The position numbers and the translations under genes were made by a program. A stretch of 64,000 nt of DNA, taken from assembly GCF_004342005.1 (NCBI RefSeq), contig NZ_SMBX01000005.1, positions 1-64,000 on the forward strand, written 5' to 3'. This document shows positions 41,964-51,212 of this stretch, piece by piece. The notes beneath the pieces were generated by a model that saw only the letters and a program-made list of their open reading frames with translations, made no database searches and was not told where the DNA came from. This stretch comes from Paracandidimonas soli (lineage in GTDB: Bacteria; Pseudomonadota; Gammaproteobacteria; Burkholderiales; Burkholderiaceae_B). Numbering within the stretch: position 1 is the first letter of the stretch; every line of letters begins with the position of its first letter.

Positions 41964-43259
41964 ATGCTGAATCTGAAACGACTCTCCTCCTTCGGCCTGC
42001 TGGCGCTGCTGGCCGCTTGTTCCTCGGTTCCCCCGCACGATACGGGCTTTCCCGCCGAGCCTGGCGAAAGCGGCAAGCCTGCGGTGGACGACATCGCCGC
42101 CCGTCCGCTGCAGGTGCCCGATCTGTCGGTATTGCCGGAAACCAGTCCGCGCGTGCTCAAGGGGAAGTTCCTGGCCGTGACCTGGGCGGCGCTGCCCGGC
42201 TGGAACGAGGATGACCTGTCCCTGGTCTGGAAGGGGTTCCTGAATAACTGCAAGGGTCTGATGCGTCCCGTTTCCGGGTCGCTGGCCATGCCCGCGCGCG
42301 CCGCGCCGCGCGCCTGGCAGCCGGTCTGCAAGGCCGCGGCCGCCATGGGCGAAAGCGCGGGCCAGGCGGAAGTTCGGGCATTCCTGCAGCAGCATCTGCA
42401 GCCCTGGCGGCTGCTGGATGCGGCGGGCAAACCGGCGCGCAATACGGTCACGGGCTATTACGAGCCGCTGGTGCGGGCGTCGCGCAAGCGCGACGGCGCC
42501 TACCAGTGGCCGCTCTACGCCGCGCCGGACGATCTGCTGACCATCGACCTGGGGTCGCTGTATCCCGAGCTGGCGGGCAAGCGGGTGCGCGGCAAGCTGC
42601 AGGGCAAGCGCGTGGTTCCCTACGATACGCGGGCCGATATCGCGGCCGCGGCGTCCCCGCCGAAGGCCATCGTGATGGTCGATGATCCAGTCGAGGCGTT
42701 TTTCCTGCAGATACAGGGATCGGGGCGTGCGCAGCTGCCCAATGGCTCCATGATCCGCCTGGCCTATGCCGATCACAATGGCTGGCCGTATTCGTCCATC
42801 GGCCGCTGGCTGGCCGACCAGGGAGAGCTGCCTCTGGCGCAGACTTCCATGCAGAACATCAAGGCCTGGGCGCAGCGCAATCCCGCGCGCGTGCAGGAGA
42901 TGCTCAACGCCAACAAGGCCATGGTGTTCTTCCGCGAAGAGCCCGTCATCGATCCGGAGCTGGGGCCCAAGGGCGCCTACGGCATTCCGCTGGTCGGCGA
43001 GCGGGCGATCGCCGTGGATCCCGAATTCGTGCCCCTGGGCGCGCCGGTGTTCCTGGCGACTCAGTATCCAGCGGAGCAGCGCCCGCTGCGCCGCCTGGTG
43101 TTCGCCCAGGATACCGGGGCCGCCATCAAGGGGGCGGCCAGGGCCGATTACTATTGGGGCTTCGGAGACCAGGCTGGCGCCCAGGCTGGGCGCATGAAGC
43201 AGCAGGGTGAAATGTGGGTCTTGTGGCCCAAGCAGGCAGGAGCGCCTTCGGCACGATGA
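41964..43259 (+). CDS. mltA: membrane-bound lytic murein transglycosylase A
   Basis: A 431-residue outer-membrane lipoprotein that cleaves peptidoglycan to 1,6-anhydromuropeptides. The signal ends at the lipobox LLAAC, with the lipidated cysteine at C19. The MltA domain shows TGYYEPLVRASR, VDDPVEAFFLQIQGSG and GWPYSSIGRWL. The 3D domain at the C-terminus has AVDPEFVPLGAPVFL and FAQDTGAAIKGAARADYYWG with the catalytic Asp. The TGA overlaps the start of the monooxygenase gene (ATGA). Confidence 0.96.
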   Translation: MLNLKRLSSFGLLALLAACSSVPPHDTGFPAEPGESGKPAVDDIAARPLQVPDLSVLPETSPRVLKGKFLAVTWAALPGWNEDDLSLVWKGFLNNCKGLMRPVSGSLAMPARAAPRAWQPVCKAAAAMGESAGQAEVRAFLQQHLQPWRLLDAAGKPARNTVTGYYEPLVRASRKRDGAYQWPLYAAPDDLLTIDLGSLYPELAGKRVRGKLQGKRVVPYDTRADIAAAASPPKAIVMVDDPVEAFFLQIQGSGRAQLPNGSMIRLAYADHNGWPYSSIGRWLADQGELPLAQTSMQNIKAWAQRNPARVQEMLNANKAMVFFREEPVIDPELGPKGAYGIPLVGERAIAVDPEFVPLGAPVFLATQYPAEQRPLRRLVFAQDTGAAIKGAARADYYWGFGDQAGAQAGRMKQQGEMWVLWPKQAGAPSAR

Positions 43260-44431
43260 GTCAGGATACGATTGTTGTCTGCGGTGCAGGCATTGCAGGG
43301 CTGGCGGCCGCCGTCGGCCTGTTCAAGAAGGGTTTCAGGGTCAGCCTGCTGGGGCCGCAGGTGGCTTTGCCGCCGGCTCGCGACGATGCCTATCATCCCC
43401 GGGTCTACGCCATTTCGCAGGCCAGCCAGCAGTTCCTGGCGCAGCTCGGCGCCTGGCGCCTGATGGATGCGCGGCGCGTGACGGCAGTGGAATCCATGCA
43501 GGTGTTCGGAGATGCCAGCGGCGAAGTGAATCTGCACGCCTGGCAGGCGGCGCAGCCGGCGCTGGCCTGGATCGTCGAGTCGGGCGAGCTGGAGCGCGCG
43601 CTGCGTCAGGTGGCCGATGTGCTGGGCGTGCCCTGGCACGGCGAGGCCTTGCGTTCGCTGGAGCCGGGCGCGGTAGTCGCCGAGTCCGGCAAGCGCCTGG
43701 CCGCGGACCTGGTCGTCGGCGCAGATGGCGCATCGTCGGCCGTGCGCGCGGCGGCGGGCATTGCGCATCATTCCTCGCCTTATGGCGATACGGGCGTGGT
43801 GACGCATCTGGATGCCGAATTGCCGCATCAGGGCGCGGCGATGCAATGGTTTATGGGCGACAGCGTGCTGGCCTTGCTGCCCATGCCGGATACGGCGGCG
43901 GGCGCGCAGGTGTCCATGGTCTGGTCCATGCCGGCCGGCAAGGCAGAAACCTTATTGGCATTGCCCGCGCAGGAGCAGGCGCAGTGGCTGGAAGCCCGGC
44001 TTGCGCATGCAACGCAAGGCGCGCTGGGCCGCCTGAAGGTCCGCAGTCCCGTGTTCGGCTTTCCGCTGTTCCTGGAGCACAGCGATATGATTGCGCCGGG
44101 CGTGGCCCTGGTCAGCGATGCCGCGCACCGCGTGCATCCGCTGGCGGGGCAGGGGCTGAATCTTGGGCTGGGCGACGTCCAGGCGCTGGTCGAGGTGCTG
44201 GCGCAAAAAGAAGCTTTCCGCCGCGCCGGCGACTTGGCCGTGCTGCGCCGCTATCGGCGCAGGCGGGCCGAGCCGCTGCTGGCCATGCGGCTGGCGACCG
44301 ATGGGTTGCACCGCCTGTTTTCCGTACAGGCGCCGCCGATCGCATGGGCGCGCAACGCGGGCATGGCGCTGGTCGACCGCGCGCCGCTGCTCAAGCAGCT
44401 TCTCATCGCGGGCGCCGCCGGCAGGCAGTAG
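43256..44431 (+). CDS. UbiH/UbiF family FAD-dependent monooxygenase
   Basis: A 391-residue flavoprotein hydroxylase: VVCGAGIAGLAAAVGLF (ADP-binding loop), GADGASSAVR (DG motif) and SDAAHRVHPLAGQGLNLGLGD (GD motif that contacts FAD ribose). The family hydroxylates the ubiquinone precursor ring, and this gene is the usual ubiquinone-type hydroxylase found next to mltA and dsbC. Which ring position it modifies cannot be told from sequence alone. It starts inside the mltA stop codon and is followed after 34 bases by dsbC. Confidence 0.88.
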   Translation: MSQDTIVVCGAGIAGLAAAVGLFKKGFRVSLLGPQVALPPARDDAYHPRVYAISQASQQFLAQLGAWRLMDARRVTAVESMQVFGDASGEVNLHAWQAAQPALAWIVESGELERALRQVADVLGVPWHGEALRSLEPGAVVAESGKRLAADLVVGADGASSAVRAAAGIAHHSSPYGDTGVVTHLDAELPHQGAAMQWFMGDSVLALLPMPDTAAGAQVSMVWSMPAGKAETLLALPAQEQAQWLEARLAHATQGALGRLKVRSPVFGFPLFLEHSDMIAPGVALVSDAAHRVHPLAGQGLNLGLGDVQALVEVLAQKEAFRRAGDLAVLRRYRRRRAEPLLAMRLATDGLHRLFSVQAPPIAWARNAGMALVDRAPLLKQLLIAGAAGRQ

Positions 44432-44465
44432 GAAGCGCAAACGAGTAACACAAGGAGTCAATCGC

Positions 44466-45260
44466 ATGTACTGGAAAAGTCTGGCCGCCGCGGGCGCGGC
44501 CTTGCTCATAGGGGCCGGTCCGGCCTGGGCCGATGAAACACAGCCCTCGGCGCCGCAACCGGAGGCGGCGCAGGAAGCCGTCAGGCAGGAAGTGACCGCC
44601 GTCACGATCGCAACGCCGGAACAGATCCAGGAACGCTTCGAGGCCAGGTTCCCTGGCGTCGAGGTAAGCGAGGTGCGCGACACGCCCTTCGACGGCCTGT
44701 ACGAGATTCGCATCGGGCGGGATCTGCTGTATGCGGATGCCAATGTCGATTTCCTGCTCCAGGGGGCGCTGATCGACACTCAGAGCCGCAAGGACCTGAC
44801 CGCGCAGCGGCTCGAGGAATTGAGCCGCGTGGCGTTCTCCGACCTTCCGCTGGAGATCGCCGTCAAGCAGGTGTATGGCGATGGCACGCATCAGCTGGCG
44901 GTATTCGAAGACCCCAACTGCGGCTACTGCAAACGGTTCCACAAGACGCTGCAGGAAGTCGGCGACACGACGGTGTACACCTTCCTGTTCCCCATTCTGT
45001 CGGACGATTCCACTGTCAAGTCGCGCAATGTCTGGTGCGCGAAGGACCAGGCGAAAGTCTGGAAGGCCTGGATGCTCGACGGCGAGACGCCGCCGGAAGC
45101 TGAGTGCGACATGCCGCTGGACGATCTCATGGCGCTGGGCCGGCGCCTGATGGTCGAGGGCACGCCCGCCATCGTGTTTGCCGACGGCAGCCGCGTCAAT
45201 GGCGCCATGACGCAGGAAGCGCTGGAAGAGAAGCTGGCTTCGCTCGCCAAGGGCTCGTAG
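44466..45260 (+). CDS. dsbC: thiol:disulfide interchange protein DsbC
   Basis: A 264-residue periplasmic disulfide isomerase: Sec signal peptide of about 22 residues ending AWA, an acidic linker, an N-terminal dimerisation domain (FPGVEVSEVRDTPFDGLYEI), then the thioredoxin fold with VFEDPNCGYCKRFH (active site C152-G-Y-C155). The cis-Pro loop is VEGTPAIVFADG. A second Cys pair (VWCAKD and EAECD) matches the structural disulfide of DsbC. AAGGAG lies 9 bases ahead of ATG 44466. It is last in the mltA-ubi-dsbC run and converges on the PAS/EAL gene. Confidence 0.96.
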   Translation: MYWKSLAAAGAALLIGAGPAWADETQPSAPQPEAAQEAVRQEVTAVTIATPEQIQERFEARFPGVEVSEVRDTPFDGLYEIRIGRDLLYADANVDFLLQGALIDTQSRKDLTAQRLEELSRVAFSDLPLEIAVKQVYGDGTHQLAVFEDPNCGYCKRFHKTLQEVGDTTVYTFLFPILSDDSTVKSRNVWCAKDQAKVWKAWMLDGETPPEAECDMPLDDLMALGRRLMVEGTPAIVFADGSRVNGAMTQEALEEKLASLAKGS

Positions 45261-45268
45261 CGGCCCGC

Positions 45269-47386
45269 TCAGTCCTGCCGCGCCAGCCAGCGTTCCAGTT
45301 CGGCCGGCGGCAGGGGGCGGGAGATCAGGTAGCCCTGCAGGGCGTTGCAGTGCTGGCGCTGCAGGAACTCGCGCTGTTTTTCCGTTTCCACGCCTTCCGC
45401 CACGACGTGCAGCCCGAGGTTCTCGGCCAGTTGCAGGATCGAGCGCGTCAATATCTGCGCCGTGGTGCTGTGCTCCAGATCGGAAATAAAGCTGCTGTCC
45501 AGCTTCAGCTCCTGGATGGGCAGATGGTGCAGATGGCCCAGGCTGGAGTAGCCGGTGCCGAAATCGTCCAATGACAGCAGGATGCCCAGGTCGTGCAGGG
45601 CGGAGACATTGATGCCGATGGTCTGGTCCGGATGCAGGACGGCGCTTTCCGTAATCTCGAGTGTCAGGTCGCACGGCTGCAGCTTGCAGGCGGACAGGAT
45701 GGCGGCGACCTTGCCGGGCAGGCCGGGGTTCTGCAGGTTGACCGCGGACAGGTTGACGGCGACGCGCGGAATGGGAAGCCCGCGGCTGCGCCATTGAGCG
45801 AGCTGCCTGCAGGCGTGATCCATGGTCCAGAATGCGATGTCGTCGATGAGATCGGACTCTTCGGCAAGGGGGATGAATTTCGCGGGCGGGATGTTGCCCA
45901 GTTCGGGGTGCTGCCAGCGCGTCAGGGCTTCCAGGCCCAGCAAGCCTGTATCGGGATCGCTGCCGACCTGCGGCTGGTAGTGCATGTGCAGCTTGTTCGT
46001 GCGCAGCGCATCGCGCAGGTCGTTTTCGAGGCGCAGGCGTTCTTGTACCACCTGGTTCATGTCGGGCTGGAATACGCGGATGCTCTGGCGGCTGTCGTCG
46101 GCCGCATATTGCATGGCGACCGATGCGTGGCGCACCAGCGTGTCGAAGTCGTCGCTGTCGTCCGGACTGGCGGCGATGCCGATGCTGATGTTGCTTTGAT
46201 ACGAAAGGCTGTCGTCCAGCAGCACGGGCTTGCGCAGTTCATGCAGGAAGCGTTCCGCGGCCGCGAGCGCTTGCTGCGTGGAGCAGCATGGCAGCACGAT
46301 GACGATTTTATCGACTGCGATGATGCCGGTGATGTCGGATTGGCGCGTGGCATTCTGGATGCGCCGGATCAAGGCTTGACGCAGGCTGTCGATGCTGTCG
46401 TCGGTATGCGCGGCGGCCGCGCGGTTGATGTCGTGCAGCTTGATCAGCAACAGGGACAGCGGCAGGGCGCTGTGCCGATGGCGGTAGAGCAGGCGCGTCA
46501 CGCTGGATTGCAGCATGCTGCGGTTGGGCAGGCCAGTGCTGCTGTCGTAGAAGGTCAGGTGATGGATGTGCTCGCGCGTTTTTTCGCGCTCCAGCGCGAT
46601 CCGGCAGAATTGCAGACAGGTGCGCACCAGAGGGTTGCTGTCCGGGCGATACTGGATCTCGTTCCTGGACAGCAGGGCCAGCACGGCCAGTACGGCGCCG
46701 CTGTCGCTCTTGACTGGGAGCGCGCTGCAGGAGCGCATCCCCGCATTCACGGCGGCCCGCCGGCAGTGGATGTAGTGAGGATGGCCCGAAATGTCGCCGG
46801 CGTACAGGTCGTCTCCGGTGCTGGCCGCCATGGAGCAGATATCCATGCGTCCGCTCGTTTCGAGTGTTTCGTACGCCTTCAGCAATTCCGGAGGCGTATC
46901 TTCCGGAGCGATCGGATGATGCAGGCGGCCGCGCTCGTCGGCCAGCAGCAGGATCGCCCGGCTGTCGGGCATCAGTTGTTCCAGATCGGCGCATAGCCGC
47001 TGAAGGGTGTCGTGCAGCGGGCGTGCCTGCATGACGGCATCCAGCGCCGTGCTTTGCATGCCGGTCACGGGATCGTCGTACAAAAACAGCGTGTGCAGCG
47101 TACGGCCGTCGTGCTGTTGCGTATCGGTCAGCACGCGCATGGGGTGCTGGCGGCCTTTGGCGTCGCGCACGAGCAGGAATGCGCCCGGCTTGAGTTGCGG
47201 CCTGCCCGTGGCGCCGTCGGTGTGCGCGGGAAGCAGCGTCGCCAGCTTCCGGCCTTGCACTTCCTCGGCCCGCCGTTGCCAGAGCGCTTCCGCGCCCGCA
47301 TTGAAGAGCAGGATGGCGCCCTCGTCATCGACAACCAGGGTCGCGATGCGGGACCGCTTCAGGATATCGATGGGCATTTGATTCAT
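45269..47386 (-). CDS. PAS-GAF-GGDEF-EAL c-di-GMP phosphodiesterase
   Basis: A 705-residue sensor: PAS (about 8-110), GAF (about 120-275), GGDEF-like (about 285-440) and EAL (about 455-700). The EAL domain keeps LEALTRW (E486), VNLSAVNL, LEITES, LDDFGTGYSS, ELKLDSSFI, VAEGVET and LQGYL, so phosphodiesterase activity is expected. The GGDEF signature is replaced by AVDKIVIV, so this domain is probably not a cyclase but may bind GTP allosterically. The architecture recalls E. coli DosP. It has a strong predicted promoter with a palindrome at 47530-47559. Confidence 0.9.
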   Translation of the reverse strand: MNQMPIDILKRSRIATLVVDDEGAILLFNAGAEALWQRRAEEVQGRKLATLLPAHTDGATGRPQLKPGAFLLVRDAKGRQHPMRVLTDTQQHDGRTLHTLFLYDDPVTGMQSTALDAVMQARPLHDTLQRLCADLEQLMPDSRAILLLADERGRLHHPIAPEDTPPELLKAYETLETSGRMDICSMAASTGDDLYAGDISGHPHYIHCRRAAVNAGMRSCSALPVKSDSGAVLAVLALLSRNEIQYRPDSNPLVRTCLQFCRIALEREKTREHIHHLTFYDSSTGLPNRSMLQSSVTRLLYRHRHSALPLSLLLIKLHDINRAAAAHTDDSIDSLRQALIRRIQNATRQSDITGIIAVDKIVIVLPCCSTQQALAAAERFLHELRKPVLLDDSLSYQSNISIGIAASPDDSDDFDTLVRHASVAMQYAADDSRQSIRVFQPDMNQVVQERLRLENDLRDALRTNKLHMHYQPQVGSDPDTGLLGLEALTRWQHPELGNIPPAKFIPLAEESDLIDDIAFWTMDHACRQLAQWRSRGLPIPRVAVNLSAVNLQNPGLPGKVAAILSACKLQPCDLTLEITESAVLHPDQTIGINVSALHDLGILLSLDDFGTGYSSLGHLHHLPIQELKLDSSFISDLEHSTTAQILTRSILQLAENLGLHVVAEGVETEKQREFLQRQHCNALQGYLISRPLPPAELERWLARQD

Positions 47387-47529
47387 TGGCGATAGGCTTT
47401 GCTTGAGGAAAAGAAGTCTCTGCGCATCAGGGTTGGCCCGGCGCGAGCGGGAAGCGCCGCCATGGAAGCGTCGAAAATCAAATGCCGGGTATGACTATAT
47501 TGACAGTGTAAGTTTGATAAATTCTTTTC

Positions 47530-47559
47530 ATTATATTCACTTGTGAATATTGGTGACAA
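47530..47559 (-). promoter_or_regulatory. sigma70 promoter with palindromic operator for the PAS-EAL gene
   Basis: On the minus strand TTGTCA (47554-47559) and a consensus TATAAT (47530-47535) are 18 bases apart. ATATTCAC-TT-GTGAATAT (47533-47550), a perfect 8-bp dyad, covers the spacer and half of the -10. A dimeric repressor could bind there. The start site near 47523 gives a leader of about 137 bases before the gene at 47386. Confidence 0.7.
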
Positions 47560-47583
47560 CTTGTAATATGAAAATTTGCCTGC

Positions 47584-48366
47584 TTACCAGGTGTAGTCGA
47601 TCGTCAGGGGCGCGTGGTCGCTGAAGCGCTCGTCCTTGTAGATGGACGCCTGCCTGGCCTTGCCGGCAAGGCCAGGCGTGGCGATCTGGTAATCGATGCG
47701 CCAGCCCACGTTCTTGGCCCAGGCCTGGCCGCGGTTGCTCCACCAAGTGTATTGCTCCGCGTCGGGCACCAGTTGCCGGAACACGTCGACGAAGCCGCGC
47801 CGGTCGAAGACCTCGGTCAGCCATTGCCGTTCTTCGGGCAGGAAGCCCGAGTTCTTCAGGTTGCCCTTCCAGTTCTTCAGGTCGATTTCCTTGTGCGCGA
47901 TGTTCCAGTCGCCGCAGATGACGAACTCGCGTCCGGTGCTGCGGTGTTCCTGCATCAGGGCGTCGATCCAGTCGCCGAAATGGTCCAGGAAGCGGTATTT
48001 GGCCTGCTGGCGCTCGTCGCCGCTGGATCCTGACGGCAGGTAGGCGCTGATGACGGAAAAGTCCTTCCAGTCGGCGCGCAGGATGCGGCCTTCGCGGTCG
48101 AACTCGGGGCAGTCCATGCCTTCCGCGATGCTGGCGGCTTGGTCGCGCAGGTAGATGCCGACGCCGCTGTAGCCCTTCTTTTCGGCATGATGAAAAAAGC
48201 CCTGGTAGCCGGGCGGATTGCGCAGGTCCTCGGTCAGGTCGTCGCTACTGATCTTGATTTCCTGCAGGCATACGATGTGCGGGCTGTTGGCTTCGAGCCA
48301 GGGCTGCAGACCTTTGCGGAAGGCGGACCGGATGCCGTTGACGTTCAGGGATGTAATGCGTAGCAC
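47584..48366 (-). CDS. xth: exodeoxyribonuclease III
   Basis: A 260-residue AP endonuclease/3'-exonuclease for base excision repair: RITSLNVNGIRSAFRKG, CLQEIKIS (metal Glu), GYSGVGIYLR, CGDWNIAHKEIDL (catalytic Asp/Asn), WWSNRG, VGWRIDYQ and FSDHAPLTIDY (catalytic Asp-His). GTG 48366 is preferred because GCAGGAG is 8 bases ahead of it. The ATG 45 bases upstream lacks a ribosome binding site and the extension is not conserved. It diverges from pyrE. Confidence 0.95.
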   Translation of the reverse strand: MLRITSLNVNGIRSAFRKGLQPWLEANSPHIVCLQEIKISSDDLTEDLRNPPGYQGFFHHAEKKGYSGVGIYLRDQAASIAEGMDCPEFDREGRILRADWKDFSVISAYLPSGSSGDERQQAKYRFLDHFGDWIDALMQEHRSTGREFVICGDWNIAHKEIDLKNWKGNLKNSGFLPEERQWLTEVFDRRGFVDVFRQLVPDAEQYTWWSNRGQAWAKNVGWRIDYQIATPGLAGKARQASIYKDERFSDHAPLTIDYTW

Positions 48367-48564
48367 GTTGATGCTCCTGCCTGTGATCGTGGTGAAAGCG
48401 TTGAAGGCCAACAGTATATGGGCTTACGCCGGGATTTGCCCCGGAGGGGCCCGGAACCGGCAGCGGGGATGCTGCTTCCGGTGCCTCCATGTTCCGTGTG
48501 GCGGTGCTGCCGCTTTTGCCGGATAATGACGCGTTTTCATTCAATATGACCGGATGATCCAGGC

Positions 48565-49242
48565 ATGTCAGTCGAACAATCAGCAAACCGTACGGATTTT
48601 GTGCGCTTCTCCCTGCAGCAGGATGTACTGCGCTTTGGCGAATTCAAGGTGAAATCCGGCCGCCTGAGTCCCTATTTCTTCAATGCCGGCCTGTTCAATA
48701 CCGGCGCATCGCTGGGTCGCCTGGCGCAATTCTACGCGCAGGCGCTGGTCGATTCCGGCCTTCAGTTCGACATGCTGTTCGGTCCGGCCTACAAGGGCAT
48801 ACCGCTGGCGGCCGCCACGGCGATCGCGCTGGCGCAGCACCCGTCGCGCGGGCAGGCCGACGTTCCGTTCGCCTTCAACCGCAAGGAAGCCAAGGATCAC
48901 GGCGAAGGCGGCACCGTGGTGGGTGCTCCCCTGCAGGGCAAGGTAGTGATCATCGACGACGTGATCACGGCCGGCACTTCCGTGCGCGAATCCGTGGAGA
49001 TCATCCGCCAGGCCGGGGCCGAGCCCGCGGCTGTGCTGATCGCGCTGGACCGCATGGAGCGCGCCGGCGCGGACGACGCTCTGTCGGCGCACTCGGCGGT
49101 GCAGGAAGTCAGCCAGCGCTACGGCATGCCGGTGGTCAGCATCGCGTCGCTGGCGGACATCATGCAATTCCTGGAAGGCAATGCCGGGCTGTCAGCGCAC
49201 CGCGAGGCGGTTGCTGCCTACAGGCGGCGCTACGGGGTCTGA
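48565..49242 (+). CDS. pyrE: orotate phosphoribosyltransferase
   Basis: PyrE joins orotate to PRPP in UMP synthesis. The 225 residues include [44 protein letters not shown] (flexible catalytic loop) and the PRPP-binding motif [13 protein letters not shown]. The 3' end overlaps the stop of the convergent LTA-synthase-like gene by 51 bases. The ATG start gives the family N-terminus. The 198-base gap to xth presumably holds both promoters. Confidence 0.96.
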   Translation: MSVEQSANRTDFVRFSLQQDVLRFGEFKVKSGRLSPYFFNAGLFNTGASLGRLAQFYAQALVDSGLQFDMLFGPAYKGIPLAAATAIALAQHPSRGQADVPFAFNRKEAKDHGEGGTVVGAPLQGKVVIIDDVITAGTSVRESVEIIRQAGAEPAAVLIALDRMERAGADDALSAHSAVQEVSQRYGMPVVSIASLADIMQFLEGNAGLSAHREAVAAYRRRYGV

Positions 49243-51126
49243 TCGCAGCGCTTCGCCCGGCGCAAAAGGATATTGCGCCGTCTTGCCCGAGAAGAGCAGG
49301 TCCTGTGTGTAGCGCGTATAGGCAAGGGCGTCTTCCAGCATGGCGCGGAAGTCCGGCGCATCGCATGCTGTGCGCGTCTGGGACAGGCCTGCGTCGTCCA
49401 GATTGAAGCACTGGGCTGGCGCCGCTTCGTTGGCGCTGTCGAAGCTGATCATCCTGTCCTTCTCCAGCCAGTTGACGATGCTGCCCTGCGAGAAGCTGGC
49501 TTTGCCGTCGTAGCCGCCGTTCAGCAGCGACTTGCCCGTGAACCAGGGAACATAGCCGCCCAGCCATTCCATGATGGTGGGAGCAATGTCGCGCTGCGAA
49601 GCGTTGACGTGGCGATGCTGCGCGGGTAGCGATCCATCGGTCGAGAACATCAGGAAAGGAATGGCCTTGCCCGTTGTGCCGGGGCCGTCCGCCGTCTTGG
49701 TGTGGTCTGCCACCAGGACGACGAGCGTCGGTTCTTTGGCGGCTTCCCTGACTGCCTTGATGAAGCGTTCCAGGGCGCCATCCGCATGGCGGGTCACCGC
49801 CCTGCGGATGGCGACAGGACTCTCCTTGCCGTAGATATAGTCCGCTTCGTCGGGCAGGAACGTGTCGTGCGTGCTGTTGGTGTTGATGGCCATGAAGAAG
49901 GGAAAAGGCAGCGCCTGCATGGTCCGTTGCGCGAACGCATAGACGCCGTCGTCCATGTACCCCCAGTGGTTCGTCGGCCCCTCGAAGCCGGGATCGGACT
50001 TACCGTACGAATGCTCGAATCCCAGGCTTTGCGCGAAAGCGCCCACGATGCCTTTGCCGCTGCCCTGCACGAAATGCGTCTGCCAGCCCGCTTCCTGCAG
50101 CAGGCGCGGCAGGCACCGGTAAGGCAGCGTCTGCAATTGCGTGCCGGCCACGCCGGTTCCGATGGGATTGGGAAATGAGCAGAAAACGGAGAACATGCCT
50201 TCCACCGTGCGCTGTGCGTCCGCGTACATGCTGGAGGTGCTGAAGCTGCCGGCGCGCAGGCTGTCGAAGAACGGCGCGGCATCCGCCTCGGCGGCATAGC
50301 TGTGCAGGTCCGCGGCGGTCCAGCTTTCCAGCAGCACCAGGATGATATTGGCGTGTTTCAGTCCGTCCAGCGCCGGGGCCCGCGGGGCGGCCCACTGCCG
50401 GACGCGCTGCAGATCCTCCTCGCGCGGGGCCGCGCTCAGTTGCCGGGCGGCTTTTCTGGAGCCCTTGCGCAGATAATAGGTCATGGCGTAGGGCGCGTTC
50501 CAGGCCAGCTTGGCCTGTTCGGGGCTGCCGATGTTGTAGACGCTCATGGGTGTCTGCGGAACATCCATCCAGCCGCCGCGCACGGCGGTGACCGGCAGGC
50601 CGATGCTCGCCACCCAGAACAGCGCCAGGCCCGCGTAGCTTGAATGGATGGAAAACCCGGGAAGCGCCAGGCGCTTGCAAAGGATGGCGCTGACGGCAAG
50701 CAGCAGCAGGGCGATGGCGGAGTGCGCGGGATAGTCGGACAGCGCCGTGCCGATCAGGCCGCCTTCCATGTCGGCGCCGGTAAAGAGCTCGAAGGTGATG
50801 TGGCGTCCCACGTCCTGGGTATAGATGGCATCGACGGCGGTGCTGCCGACGGCCCAGAACAGGCAGGCCAGCAGCACGATCCGGGTCAGCGGAAAGCGCC
50901 TGGACCAGAAATTCTCCGCAAAGTAGGCTAGGGTCGCGAGCAGGCTCAGCGCCGCCGTCGCGCTCAGGTCCAGCTTCAGGCCCCAAAGCAGGCTCGCAGC
51001 ATTGCCTTCGGTGGACAGCAGCGCACGCAGGTTCGGATTGAGCAAGGTAAAGATGAGCTTGCTCAGTACGACGGCGGCAAAGATCAGGAACAGGAATTTC
51101 AGGGTCTGCGAAATCAGCGTCTTCAT
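49192..51126 (-). CDS. LTA synthase family sulfatase (phosphoglycerol transferase-like)
   Basis: A 644-residue inner-membrane protein with about five N-terminal membrane segments (to about residue 180) and a periplasmic sulfatase-fold domain. [12 protein letters not shown] carries the metal Glu, [17 protein letters not shown] the expected nucleophile Thr, [12 protein letters not shown] and [15 protein letters not shown] the later metal ligands. Relatives such as LtaS and OpgB transfer phosphoglycerol from phosphatidylglycerol to glycans. The target here is unknown. It overlaps the 3' end of pyrE by 51 bases and starts 87 bases after gatB, beyond a terminator. Confidence 0.88.
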   Translation of the reverse strand: MKTLISQTLKFLFLIFAAVVLSKLIFTLLNPNLRALLSTEGNAASLLWGLKLDLSATAALSLLATLAYFAENFWSRRFPLTRIVLLACLFWAVGSTAVDAIYTQDVGRHITFELFTGADMEGGLIGTALSDYPAHSAIALLLLAVSAILCKRLALPGFSIHSSYAGLALFWVASIGLPVTAVRGGWMDVPQTPMSVYNIGSPEQAKLAWNAPYAMTYYLRKGSRKAARQLSAAPREEDLQRVRQWAAPRAPALDGLKHANIILVLLESWTAADLHSYAAEADAAPFFDSLRAGSFSTSSMYADAQRTVEGMFSVFCSFPNPIGTGVAGTQLQTLPYRCLPRLLQEAGWQTHFVQGSGKGIVGAFAQSLGFEHSYGKSDPGFEGPTNHWGYMDDGVYAFAQRTMQALPFPFFMAINTNSTHDTFLPDEADYIYGKESPVAIRRAVTRHADGALERFIKAVREAAKEPTLVVLVADHTKTADGPGTTGKAIPFLMFSTDGSLPAQHRHVNASQRDIAPTIMEWLGGYVPWFTGKSLLNGGYDGKASFSQGSIVNWLEKDRMISFDSANEAAPAQCFNLDDAGLSQTRTACDAPDFRAMLEDALAYTRYTQDLLFSGKTAQYPFAPGEALRSDPVAPPVGSNRLAVR

Positions 51127-51157
51127 GCGTATTGTTGTTTTTGCGTGGACTGGACGT

Positions 51158-51187
51158 AAAAACAGGCCAGGCGCCCGGCCTGGCCTG
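51158..51187 (-). terminator. factor-independent terminator after gatB
   Basis: CAGGCCAGGC (51163-51172) and GCCTGGCCTG (51178-51187) form a perfect 10-bp stem with a 5-base loop. On the minus strand it is followed by TTTTT (complement of 51158-51162). It separates the gatCAB operon from the LTA-synthase-like gene downstream. Confidence 0.8.
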
Positions 51188-51212
51188 CAACGAAAGATCG
51201 AGGGGAGGGGTA

